Assembly: GCF_000499385.1 (NCBI RefSeq)
Contig: NW_013654583.1
Coordinates: 57,364-121,363, forward strand
DNA: 64,000 nucleotides
Reading direction: 5' to 3'
From: Eimeria necatrix
Taxonomy: Eukaryota; Apicomplexa; Conoidasida; Eucoccidiorida; Eimeriidae
Shown here piece by piece: positions 1 to 11,040 of this stretch. Positions within the stretch are counted from its first letter, which is position 1. Each line of letters begins with the position of its first letter. The notes under the pieces are model-generated. The model did not search any database and had not been told where the DNA came from. It worked only from the letters and a program-made list of their open reading frames with translations. The position numbers and the translations under genes were made by a program.

Positions 1-153
1 AATCTCGAGGATTGTGCTTCCGTGTACTGGCCAGGCAAGAGGCTTTCTCGAGTGGAAGTTGAGGGCGAAAAATCCACGTTTTGTTGATTGTTGGGCCCGT
101 CACGCAACCTTTCTGAGATTCCCCCCGTGCTGCCTGTTCAAGAACAATCGAGA

Positions 154-3093
154 ATGGAACCGCGACGTACGAGTGGTAGTTCTGCTGATTCGCGTTCGCT
201 GAGCGTGTCGTCGGACTCAGATGCCTTGGATGAGCCAACTGTATTGGAAGAAGCGCGCCAAGGTTCCGCTGCCGCAAACGCACCGCGTACAGCGAAGGGG
301 AGAAGCAGAATCAACTCGATTCGGTCAAAGACTTTTCAGCGGCCTGCCTCACGAAGTCCCAACCATGTCGCTCCTCGTTCTAACCGCGGCGTGCTTACCA
401 GCGGCTCGCGGCTGCTCGGCTCTGCAGACGCAGTCAGTGAAGGCGGACTTTTCAGACGCGGGCTTTCTTCTGGTCGCCGGCCAACTCGAGTTTCATTCGT
501 GGATGAGCAGGACAAACTTGCTGCAACGTCGAGCAGCTCCGAGTCATCTTCTCGCCCAAGAATAGATTTTACTATAAGCAGGCAATCTAAAGAACCGACT
601 GAACAACCGGCTGCACCTCAACCTGACATGAAGGCTCGCATTGCTTGTCGAGCACTAGCTATTGCGAACGCAAACAGAAACGTGGCTGCAATAGCTGCAG
701 AGAAGCAGGCCCTTGACGATACAGAGAGTCCAGCGATTGATGCGGTGGAAATGGAGATCGACAACCTAAACCATCAGTTACGGGATGTCAAAGACTCTCT
801 CCATAAACACTGTTTGACGATCCTCAATTCCTTGGTTGGGGACAAGTGGACCATCGACACCAGCGGTTAGGCTGTGCAGAGTGCACACAATAGGACACAA
901 TAAGACACAGCCACTTTTTCTGTCTGTAGCACGCACAGTAGTTGTATTCTTTGCATTTGCATATTCCTTTGTTCACGGACTGGTGAGTGTGTGGCGCACT
1001 TGCTTGCAGATACGTTGGCCAAGCGTATGCTACGACCGTCCAAGTGGTCGACCGCAAGCCAGGTTCAAAAAGAAGTCCATCAAGCGAACGAGGACAAGCA
1101 GACCTGGTTTGGACCGTCAGCAATTGACGTCTTTGGAGACAGCTTGGTGATTGAAGAGAAAAATCCCTATCGCATCGTAGGGGTATTTGCCCGCAGGTAT
1201 CAGGACACGAGACAGCGGATCCCCTACTTGGATGATTTGGTCTGCTCTGGAGTTCTTCCGTGCATCCAGCACCTCGAGCCGCCAGTCGGCCGACCGCAGC
1301 TACTACAGGCTCCGCTGGAACCCTTATCACCCATTAAGGCTTTTCCAGACAGAGGATCGCTGCCGCCGTCCAAGCTATCACGAAATAGTGCTGACCCAAA
1401 TGACGCGAACATGGGCTCTGCAGAGCGGATTTCTCGACGTGACTTACCATCCCACAGCAGAGGATCTCACTTTCGAGTCGCGTCCATGCCTGCCCCTCCG
1501 CGTGCTCCTTGGGGCATAGCAAAGCAAGTAATGAAAAATCGCAAGGGTGCCTGCTGCGTTGCGCAGTGCCCGGTGCCGTGTTCACGCTACGTCTGTGTCC
1601 TTCCACCGGTGAACTATACACGAAGCTCGGCACCGGCAAGCTACGCCACAGTCAACATAGAGAACAATAACATGAGGATCCCAAGTCGCCTTGTCGACTA
1701 TCTGGATAAAAACTGTGTGGCAGTCGAAAGGCCCTCCTGGGACAAGAGCAGCACGAGGAAGCACACCAAGGTTAAATACACCGACTCCAGACGTTCCCGA
1801 TCATCGACGCAATCTGATGACACGGATTCAAGTTGGGGAGAAGATGGAGCTGATAAAGACGGGGCCTGGGGTTCCGGAACATGCGAAATTCCTCCCATGC
1901 TCCCTACTTCCATCGCAAGTGGCCTACCTCAATTTTTTAGAAGAGAAGTTGGCAACCGTTGGTTGCCTACATTGTTCACCGACGCAGACATCCGAATCTC
2001 GGAGTACTGGAAGCTTGAGAACATGAAAAACAGGGAGAAGGCGGCATGGGTTTTCCAAGGGACTCATGCAGAACCCAAGCCTGTAAGCAAGCTATTCCTT
2101 AGATATGTCATATCCATAGGAGACCCACATTGTGTGTCCACTCCGTCGTAATCTAATTTTTCGGCGCGTTGTTCTTCTTGTGTTGCAATTTCAGTATCCA
2201 TGGGAAGAAGTGCCGCTGGAAGGTAGGCCACTCTCCCGCAAAGAGATTGCGCAACAACGCAAGGACGCAAAATCACGGCGGCACATTAGCCGCGATGCAG
2301 AACGCTTGCTGCGAGGCGTCGCACAGAGCACGACCTGGGATGGCGAAGCAAGTGCGTCGCAGCGGTGTAGAAGCAGTCTTACAATCCAGCACTCCACACG
2401 CACACAATGGCGCATTCGTTCTCCAGCTGTGGACCACAGCCCGGTGCAAAATGGCTTCCATAGGTACATTGATATGCCCGGTCTACGAAGTGTCAGGCGT
2501 ATACGCTAGCCGAATTTTTAGGCCTCACAGCGTGCGCGATTGGGCATTTTTTCGCCTTCTCTCGATAGGCGTGGAAACGCATGCTGGGACTTTCCACCGA
2601 AGTAGCTTTAGTGCAGCAATGCGTGTGGCTGCTTTTTGGGAAGCATTGCAGCCCTACTGGAATGCAAACACCTCGCGAATTCTTGAGGTGGCACTTTTCA
2701 AATGGCTGTCAAAGTCGTTTGTGTTTACAATTCATCGTGTTTGAATTGCAGTACTCCTCAGCAGAAGCCCAACCCTCGCTGAGTGTACAGTCTCCTACAG
2801 CACCCACAGTGCATTCAGAAACGTTGAAAGCTTCTAGAGCTGTGCAACATTTAGGCCACGTGGTGCCGAACTGCGTCTTTGGACGAGCAGCTGCGTGGGG
2901 TTCCAAAAACAGTTCTGTTCAGGCGATACGAATAAGTCGCGCAAGCCAAAAGGAACCTTTTCTGGCTTCCGTCAACTTCGCCCGCCGTCAACACGTATCT
3001 ACTGACAGATTTTTTTCAACTGGTGCAGTGCGTCCGATAAGTGCAGAGCATCGAACTGAGATGGTCACGCCTGTTCAGGAAGAGACTGTCTGA
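154..3093 (+). CDS. Spliced gene of unknown function, about four exons
   Basis: I do not recognise this protein. A Ser/Arg-rich first exon runs from ATG 154 to about 865. Intron 866-1009 (GTTAGG...TTGCAG) joins in phase to exon 1010-2082. Intron 2083-2194 (GTAAGC...TTTCAG) joins in phase 0 to an exon starting at 2195. Exon 3 opens with a charged segment rich in R, K, E and Q. A last exon probably starts near 2750 after TTGCAG and stops at 3093, but I could not find a donor for exon 3 in the matching phase, so the 3' half is uncertain. Exon 1 is low-complexity and basic (many S, R, A) and ends with a short heptad-like helix. No signal peptide, membrane segment or catalytic motif is visible. 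An in-frame upstream ATG at 88 is possible. It looks like a lineage-specific coccidian protein, which is inference. Confidence 0.5.
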
Positions 3094-3361
3094 GCCGAAC
3101 ACGCAGTCCCCACCAAGCCATCTTATGTCTCTAGGCCAAATCACCTTCACGACTGATTCCCCGGAAATGTAACATGGAAAATTCTTCGTGAAGCGTTTTT
3201 TGCTGTCATGTAGCCAGTTGTCCGCCACCTCGCGTTTTTCGCCTGCTTTCCCAGCAGCAAATCACACTGCTGTAAATATTTCTGCCCTCCGTGTCTATTG
3301 CGTCAGTTCGCAACGAAAGTTGTGTTCTTGCAGACAAACTCATGTACCGGTCTTCGTTCGT

Positions 3362-4752
3362 TCAGTCTACTTTTTGTTTTCCACAATGAGTCCTTGGCAC
3401 CGGGCAAACAAAGTATGTCGCACACAAAGCTGCCAACACGTCTGCTGATCCATTGAGTATGAAGCACAAGAGATCGAGCCGAGATCCCGCCACCAAGGCA
3501 GCAAAAGACATCCCCAGCATTGGGCCACCTGAACACAGCAGATACAAAATAGCCGTACTGAAGGCAAGCAACATCGACTGTTTAGTGCTGCTGCTGACTG
3601 TTTCTCCAAAAATAACCTAAGTCCTGCTTAACTTACCGACAATCCTGCAAAAAGGAAGACCAGCAAGGACGGCAAGGAGAAGCACTGCCAAGTTTATTCG
3701 TTTTGCATGTCTCAGTTCCAAATAGAAAGCGGCGGAGGTGACGACTGAACTGACCAAATAGACGATGAAGCAGAGCAAAAACTCCACCAGAAACGTATCA
3801 AGTAATAGGCTTATGGAACGAAAAGTCTCCATGGGAGAGAATGACAGCAGCACATTCTGCAGGTTTTGCAAAAATGGATCAAAAATCTTTGGGCACCAAC
3901 CCACAACGGCAACTGCTGCAGTTTGTACGTGCGAGGCAACAAGAACGCTTTGTTCATCCGTCAACACCGCATTCAGAATATCTATACCTATCGACGGCGT
4001 CAACGCCCCGTCACTTCTCACTCGACGAAACAACTCGTGAGGAAGAGGCAGGACTCCGCTGAATGGATTTAATGGACTGAAGGCAGCTATGACTAGACCG
4101 ACGGTTACAGCCCCAAGGAGTCCCGACGCACCACCAAGGAACCATTGCCCTGAATAAGACAATGGATTCGTGTTGAGCTGACGTGGTTTCGCAGAATGGG
4201 TAATGGAACTTTAAGCAGTTTGTACGGCACTGGAACGCTCCTAAAACGCTGTAATAAAAGGCCTCACGAGGCGACAAGTTTTGACAATGCAGCGTTCGCA
4301 GACTTACATTTTTTAGCGGAATGCAAAGATGACCCGTGTGTTTCTTTAAATTGCTTCTCTTGCGCTGCCTCCATGAAGGCAGAGCATGCATCTCCAGTAC
4401 AGTCAACACCAAGCACTTCCATCCACGTCGCGTTCGCTACGAACACAGTGAGAACGGTCAATGCATCGGAGCTCCACCGGCTAAATGGAGTGGTCTTGCC
4501 CAGAATAGGTATTAGCAGTGCTGGCAGGAATGCAATGTACGCGTGAAACGCGATGCTGGCAGCATAATTTCTAAAGAAGTAAGCTGCGGCACGCTTCAGG
4601 CTGATGAGCTTGTCCGTGCTTGACCCAGCCAAGACACTGTCACCCGATGCCTCAGCTCCTGCGGAAACACTAGCTTCCATGCCATGCGGAGGTGGGTAGA
4701 CTGGATGGTGTTTCGTGTTCCTTCGCTTCCTTTTTGGTTTCTTCAAATCCAT
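3362..4752 (-). CDS. Polytopic membrane protein, three exons, unknown function
   Basis: The gene reads from ATG at 4752. Exon 1 (4752-4308) begins with a very basic lysine/arginine stretch, followed by two hydrophobic helices. A strong donor (GTAAGT, first base 4307) and acceptor (TTATTCAG) join it in phase 1 to exon 2 (4149-3637). Exon 2 holds three more long hydrophobic segments, the first about 27 residues and rich in G, L and V. Another strong GTAAGT donor (first base 3636) can join a third exon (3597-3362, stop at 3364-3362) in the same phase. That exon also carries hydrophobic helices, which supports the join. This last intron would be only 39 bp, which is unusually short. The product has roughly six to seven membrane segments and a cytosolic basic N terminus. 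I cannot assign it to a transporter family. Confidence 0.55.
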
Positions 4753-7700
4753 TGTCGCTCAACACTGCTGGAAAGTACAATCTCCAAGGAAGAGAAGTTG
4801 CCCCCAGAATAAAGCCCAGTTACTTGGAGAAGATTTCCGTCTGAATGATTTATCCTGTGAAAACACTTCGCTATAGGCGTATTTCATGTAACCGAGGAAC
4901 TACCGCGGGTGCGAATTCGACAAAACTCTGCTGATCGCCTCACGACCTCTACCTATCCTAGTGAGGCAGTCTAACAATCAAAAAGGCAGTGCAGAATAAA
5001 GACGTACTAAGCGCAAATTAAGAGGTGTACGGCTTTATCATTCCCAACTTTCTTGTCGTCCTGGAACCGTCCAGGAGGAAAGGACGGACCACTTGATCTG
5101 ATGTGGAGACACAGCCGACCCCATTGTCGATTTTGTCTCACCCAAATCTTGTTATTTAAAAAGAAAATAGTGCTTTTTCCGCAGTGAGGGTCGTTGGGAA
5201 AGGCATATTTAGAGACAGTAATTGGTTATGCGCAGTCGCACTGGCCTTTCATAATCAGGCCCATAACCAGGCCACAGCCAAAATTGATGAGCACCAGTGG
5301 AGGCTTTTAGCTATCTGTGGCATAGAGATTAACTATTAAATTGCATGCAGTCTACCTACTACGGTTTGTGAACGTTCCCTACCACAAGTTGCTGCAGCTG
5401 GCGCAGAGACCGTCTTGCCGCCTATGGCAGGGCATGGGCTTGAGCCGAGCAACCTCATGGATCGCACAAAATGCTACTTACAGGTACCAGATCTAACTTT
5501 GAATATTCCAGTCCTGCTATGGAGAGGCTTCCAGGGAAAGAGCTACCCTATATTGCTGCTATACTGCTCATGAAGCAAGCGGCTTAATAGGCCCTCTGCA
5601 GTTTCCAGCTAATGTTCCCCATTGGCCTCTCCTCTAGCGCATCATGCGACAAAGGTGTTATCCCATTACATTCACGAAGCAATGAGCGCTCTTTGAAGTC
5701 ATTTCACTTACAGTTTCAAGCAGCGTGGCCCTTTGGGCCTAAAGTATTACGGGACCGTTGCGGGCGTTCGGTAGGGTGATCCTTTCGCTAATAAACTCGC
5801 GCAGCATGGTTTAAGCGTTACAACTCCTTTAATGCAGCTAGAAGGAGCTAGATGAAGCGACTGAAGCAAAAAGAGAAGGTCATTCTCTCTGTGCTCCAGG
5901 AAGGGAACGTACTGCGTGTGCTTGAGAAGATGTACCTCCCGCTACTCCTTTGCGTACGGCTCACGACAGTTTTCACCGCTTTTGCTCCAAAGGCTTCTTA
6001 TAAGGACTAGATGCAGCTTTTCATTATAATCACCTCTCCAGGCAAACGCCACGGGCAGGAGTGACATTGTCAAAGTCTCATCACACGAATAGATTTGCAG
6101 CATCGTTATTGTACACCTTATGATAGCTGTACACGGCTACAGCCACTGTTTGCCTGAGCACTGGAAACGGTTACAGAGATGACAGGCTTGGATAGACCCT
6201 GTGAGCTTTGCATTCAGCGCTGCGTTTTGTGGCAGGCAGCTACCCTATATAACTGGTGGAACCCTTGCGCATTCAGCGCATTCAAGCAATGTTATTGCTA
6301 GTGATGCTTGGTGCGGAAGAATATTGGGAGCTACCGGCATTTGATCTTTACGTACGCTAAGCTGGGCCTGGTACTAGTGAAGTGGGGTTTGTTCGGGGAT
6401 GTCTCAGTTGCCCAAACAGCACATTACGAAACAGGAGCCCCCACACAGGCAGTCACAGAAGAAGTGCGAAGCGTGTGCCTTTATAGGCGGATATGCACCT
6501 CCGTAACAAGCAGGCGATAAAAGCTGCAAAGAGGTCGCAAACGGAGTGCTCACACAGCGCAGTCAGCGGAAACTTTGTAATCCCAGGAAACAGAACAACA
6601 GACGGCAGGGTTCAAGTAGACGAATAGGCTGCATAGGAAGCGGAACCACACGGCTACACCACCGGTCTCCTGTAAGTCAGAGCTCCAAACCAGTCAAACG
6701 CCATTCAGCAATTGGCTGCTGCGGTGGAACTCTCATCAGAATTTTTGCATTAGCAGTGTTTAGAGTTTGCACTTTCGGGGCAGCAATAGATTCTGACGCA
6801 CGAGCATAGAGGACCATCATTAGGCCTCGTAGACGTCCATTACACTGATACGATCGGACGGAGGCCATGGCACTGCAAGGTAGCTGGCCAACTGATAGGC
6901 TTCGCCACCACCACTGTGCGCATCTGAGGGACAATGCGTGAGCAGCTGGCATTTCGTGGAGCATTGGTTACACGTAAAGTCCCGTAATATATGATACACT
7001 AATGTAATGAGCTAGCTTAAATCGAGTGGAAGAGTGACCACAATAAGTGTACCGTTAATACCTAGCTCCTTGGAGAACCTAGTTATCAGTGCAGGGGACG
7101 ATAACAGAACATGACGCTAAGTGTATTCGCTGTTCTGAATAGCTGCAGACGAGAGAAACATAGAATACCCCAACTTCTGTATTCAACTCATAAAATGAAC
7201 ATAGAGCTACATTCTCCTAGCTGACCGTCAGGCTTCTGCGGAAGAGCCCCAATGACAGCCATATCTTCCCTGTGCTTGGTAAGCTCCCACTGAAGCCTCC
7301 TAACAACAACGTGACATTCGGTCAGCTCAGTTTCGCAAGCAACAACTAGCTATACTGTCAGCAAAGTAGTGGGCTGTCCGTGCATCCTCGCCTGCTCGCT
7401 CGAATATAGCCACAGGCAATAAGTCCAATGATGACTCTGACAGTTGAGAAAGGCGCATGCATTCTAACTACCAAGGAGTAGCACCCTCACTTTTGCCCCA
7501 TCTTTACCGTTCCCGCTATTGAAAGCGTTTTCGGACTACTATGCGGAATTGAACATTTTTACAAATTGAGACTGCAAACTTGCGTCAATTAACGTTGTAT
7601 GGCCAAGAAGAATCAAAGGAAAGCTGCTTGCCACTCGACGTTTGGGCTTCATGTGCAGTCAGTATTGCGTTTTAGGCTTTACCGATGTTCCCACTACATT

Positions 7701-7797
7701 TTAAGCCACTATATCACCCACGGCTTCAGCGTATAGCTGGACATTTTCTTATGTGCAGCCCTGAAGTTGCGGAGCTGCCTGATCTATTGCGACAAGT
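4753..7797. other. About 3 kb with no convincing gene
   Basis: Only short ORFs occur, with no recognisable domain and no in-phase exon chain that I could build. A 70-codon ORF at 6308-6520 and an 87-codon ORF at 6546-6809 look like chance. I see no tandem repeat or mobile-element signature here. Confidence 0.5.
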
Positions 7798-7868
7798 TTG
7801 CAGCTTGTTCCTCATTCAGCTGTTGCTTTAGAGGGGCTGCAGGCGCAAATTAGATTTTCCCCACTGAA

Positions 7869-8476
7869 CAGCAACAGCAGCAGCACCAAGAGCAGCGTCA
7901 GTAGCAGCAGCAGCAGAAGTTGTGCGTACGGCGCTTGCGGTACGGCTCCCGCTCAGCCACAACACACGGGGGAAACCGCACGCAGGACTTTACTGCAGGG
8001 CAGGGTCACCATGAGGGGTCTGAAGGCTGCTGCAAGCTGCAGCAGCAGAAGTAGTAGCAGCAAGGGGGAGTTGCAACTGCAACAGCCCCTACAGGTGTGC
8101 GACTCTTAGTGCTCCAAGCTGCCCTCCACTGCCTCTGCGAGGGCCGCTAGCACGATCACTGACACCGCAGCAGCAACAAGCAGCAGTGCCAGCAGCAGCA
8201 GCATGGTACGTGAGCGTTCTGAAGCTTCTCTGCTTGACTTTTTGGAGCCCTCTCTCGGTAGCAGTATTGGGATTGCTACAGCAGCAACAGCAGCGGCCGG
8301 TGCGGAGCGCCTGCAGCTGTGGCAGCGAGGCAGGTGCTCCAAGCCGCGCAGTAGGTCGGGGAGAATAGCGGAGGCTGCTTGCACGCGCTGGAGCATAGCG
8401 GCAGGAAGCTCGGCTCCGCTCTGTCTCGTATACTCCCGCAGCAATCAGCAGCAACTGCTGCTGCTGCTGCAGAACT
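7869..8476. repeat. Cluster of impure CAG/CTG trinucleotide runs
   Basis: Short runs of CAG/AGC and their complement CTG recur at about 7869-7918, 8035-8064, 8166-8204, 8278-8299 and 8440-8474, interrupted by CAA and point changes. Depending on frame they encode Gln, Ser, Ala, Leu or Cys runs. Overlapping ORFs on both strands (for example 8203-8631 + and 8444-8106 -) are open because such repeats lack stop codons. CAG-rich microsatellites and homopolymeric amino-acid repeats are a known hallmark of Eimeria genomes. Whether this stretch is translated cannot be decided here: no flanking conserved domain was seen. Confidence 0.8.
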
Positions 8477-8639
8477 CAGTCGCAGGGCCCGGCCACCTAG
8501 TCACATTCCCTCCTGCAGCACTCCTGCAGCACTTTTCCACCGTAGGCGAGAAGGCGGAAAGGAGCTCACATGCGCGAGGAGAGGCTCCGGTACAGCTGTC
8601 GGGAGCAAGGAGATCCCAGGGGGATCTTTGAGGGTCCCC

Positions 8640-11040
8640 AGCGGCCAGCGTCCATGGGATTCCACGTCAAGCTACCTACCTACCTATTTTCTCCCTGACT
8701 CAGTCCCCTCCACGCCCAAAGCCAATTATGGAGCGATAACGCCCTTACTGAGGCCGTCCTAGAAAGACAACCCTGTTCCTTCACAAGCTTGTTTAGCCTA
8801 TCCCAGCTTTCAAGCATTGTATGAGCCCTAATGATTCACACAGCTCAAGGCAGTTAATCTACTCGATTATTAGAGACTCCTATCTGGCAACTCGCCCTTT
8901 GTCCTGAACTCCTATGTGTGCATCAATAACAGCTGGCGCAAGTTGGATCCACAATTTCCAGGAACCCTTCCACAATTTCTCTCCATGCATCACAGCCGCA
9001 GCACAGCTTTCTCGTAAATGTCACCACTGTGGGTTATGTGAACTCAGCCTGCAGCATGCATAGAGTCATGTTGCAGTGCCATGTAAAGCAATGAACCAGG
9101 AACTTACAGGTCTTCTCTTGCCGCCTAGGATTCTCTCACGAGGCTGTAATCTTGCAAATTTTGATTTCATAGCTGTCTGCCGTCTGGTTGTTTCCTGCTC
9201 TGCATACCACTGCTTGTGGATATCCTTATCAAGATGGCTCACGAGTGACCGTGCGTGTGCGCCGTCATTTGCACGCTGAGCATATAAATGTCAGTATTTT
9301 ACGAGCCATGCCACAAGAAAGAAGCACGGACACACATAACACATAGATTCGTACACAGGACATCCATGTACAAGGTAAGCGCAATCATAAATAATAGTCG
9401 CACTACGCTATGCAATGACCACTTCTCACATAATCCTACAGCGTCATGTTAACTTGCACAAGGCAGGATACAAGTTTGCGGAAATACCTCATATGGAGAT
9501 AAACAGTTGTATTCGGGGATTCGCAATTAGGAAGGGGTGCAGTCTCAAAGCTTACTGTTTCACGTATGCCTGAGCATGAGAAACTCTCAGACCTTGCGTT
9601 AAACGTCTCTGCTGTGCGTTTAAGTGAATACTTTGTTGGTGTTGTCGTTCGAGGGCACTGCAGAGGCCCGGAACCCCTTGTCTACAATAGCTCGCCGATC
9701 TTGCGTCCTCTTTGCGTTTTCTCAGTGAAACGTCCGTATTACTGGCCTTGACTGGTCCCCTTCCTTTAAAAGTTCGCCTTGTGTTTTTTAAATGCCGTCG
9801 TTGTGCTGTAGGCAAGTGAACTCTGCGTCCAAGCTTCTACAGTTGCAGCCAAATTCACGAGGGACTGTAAAATTATTGCTTCCTCGGGACGGTTAAGAAC
9901 TGGCAAACCTAAGGAATCTAGGGAACTAGAATAAACAGCTGAAGTTCTTAGATGAGCGGTTGATATTTTATTACAAACCTTGAAGTTACAAAATGAACAA
10001 GTTGACTGCTTACAGCTCGTGGTACAAGCCCTCCAACACTTTACGGACGTGGAATTAATAGGCAGAAAATCGCCCCGTATGCGGGGTCAAGACTAAACCA
10101 TAAACACCCCGTTTAAATCTACACACGGAAGTCCGATATTTCCTCAGCCATATATCTTCAACTCAACGCATCCGAGCAGTCTTCCACAGCCTACAACAGC
10201 GGTAAGGCCAGAGCAACTCCGCATGCAACCAACGTGAAGCCTCTTCCCACCCACACAAATGCCTACATTAGATGAATATGCATATTTGGAGCTATAATGG
10301 CTGTGGTGCAGGAATCTCGCTAGAAGAACTCCTGAGGTCGAAATGTCGTCGTAGCGTAAGTATCGATTGTGTATGCATCACGGATACTACTTCTTCATGG
10401 AATATTTGGCTGTATTTAAGTCAAAGTGAAGCCTTTCTTCTTTTGTAGTTTTTATTATGTGCCGGCCTTCTCTGCCGTTTTTAGTTTATGGTGAGTGGCG
10501 TGGGCCAGATCTTACAACATGCCTGTGGGGCCTGGAGGCCTCCTCCGCATACGTAAAAGCCAGAAGTTTCAGCTAGTCTTCGTCGCTTCAACCTTCATCT
10601 GCATGTAGTTGAAGGATTTAGCTGGATCATTAGTTCCGCTTCAAATGGCCAGCGTCCAGCTTGCTCTTGTACCGCATCCCTCAGTAGCATTAAGTTATCC
10701 TTGTTGCGCCACATTCTGGCATGAGCTACATACATTAAGTCCTCCTGAATCCATAAATTGCCGTGTTATTACAGCCGTACCTCGACAGAGGCACCCTGGA
10801 GGTCAGTCTTTCCTTCCACCATGCGTGGATCTTACCCAGGCACGTTTCTTGACTGCCGTCAACTAACGCTAGCGGCGTCCACGTGGCCATTGAAGGGGAT
10901 CACCTTTTCGAACCTTGCTTGACGGGTTTGGTTACTGGACCATCCCGATTTCAGTCCGCATAATAACTGCAAATGCTTCTTTGGATTTAATTCTTGCTGC
11001 TGCTCTGCTGCTACAGGTATTTCTATATAGATAAAGGAAG
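8640..11040. other. Intergenic region upstream of IMPDH, no gene seen
   Basis: Only ORFs under 90 codons occur, without recognisable domains. The stretch just before the IMPDH start contains a pyrimidine-rich segment and a TATA-like tatatagata at about 11025, but apicomplexan core promoters are not predictable by eye. Confidence 0.5.

Noticed and set aside
8089..8454. Cys/Ala-rich minus ORFs in the CAG cluster
   Set aside because: They are open only because CAG/CTG runs lack stops; no flanking conserved sequence supports a protein.
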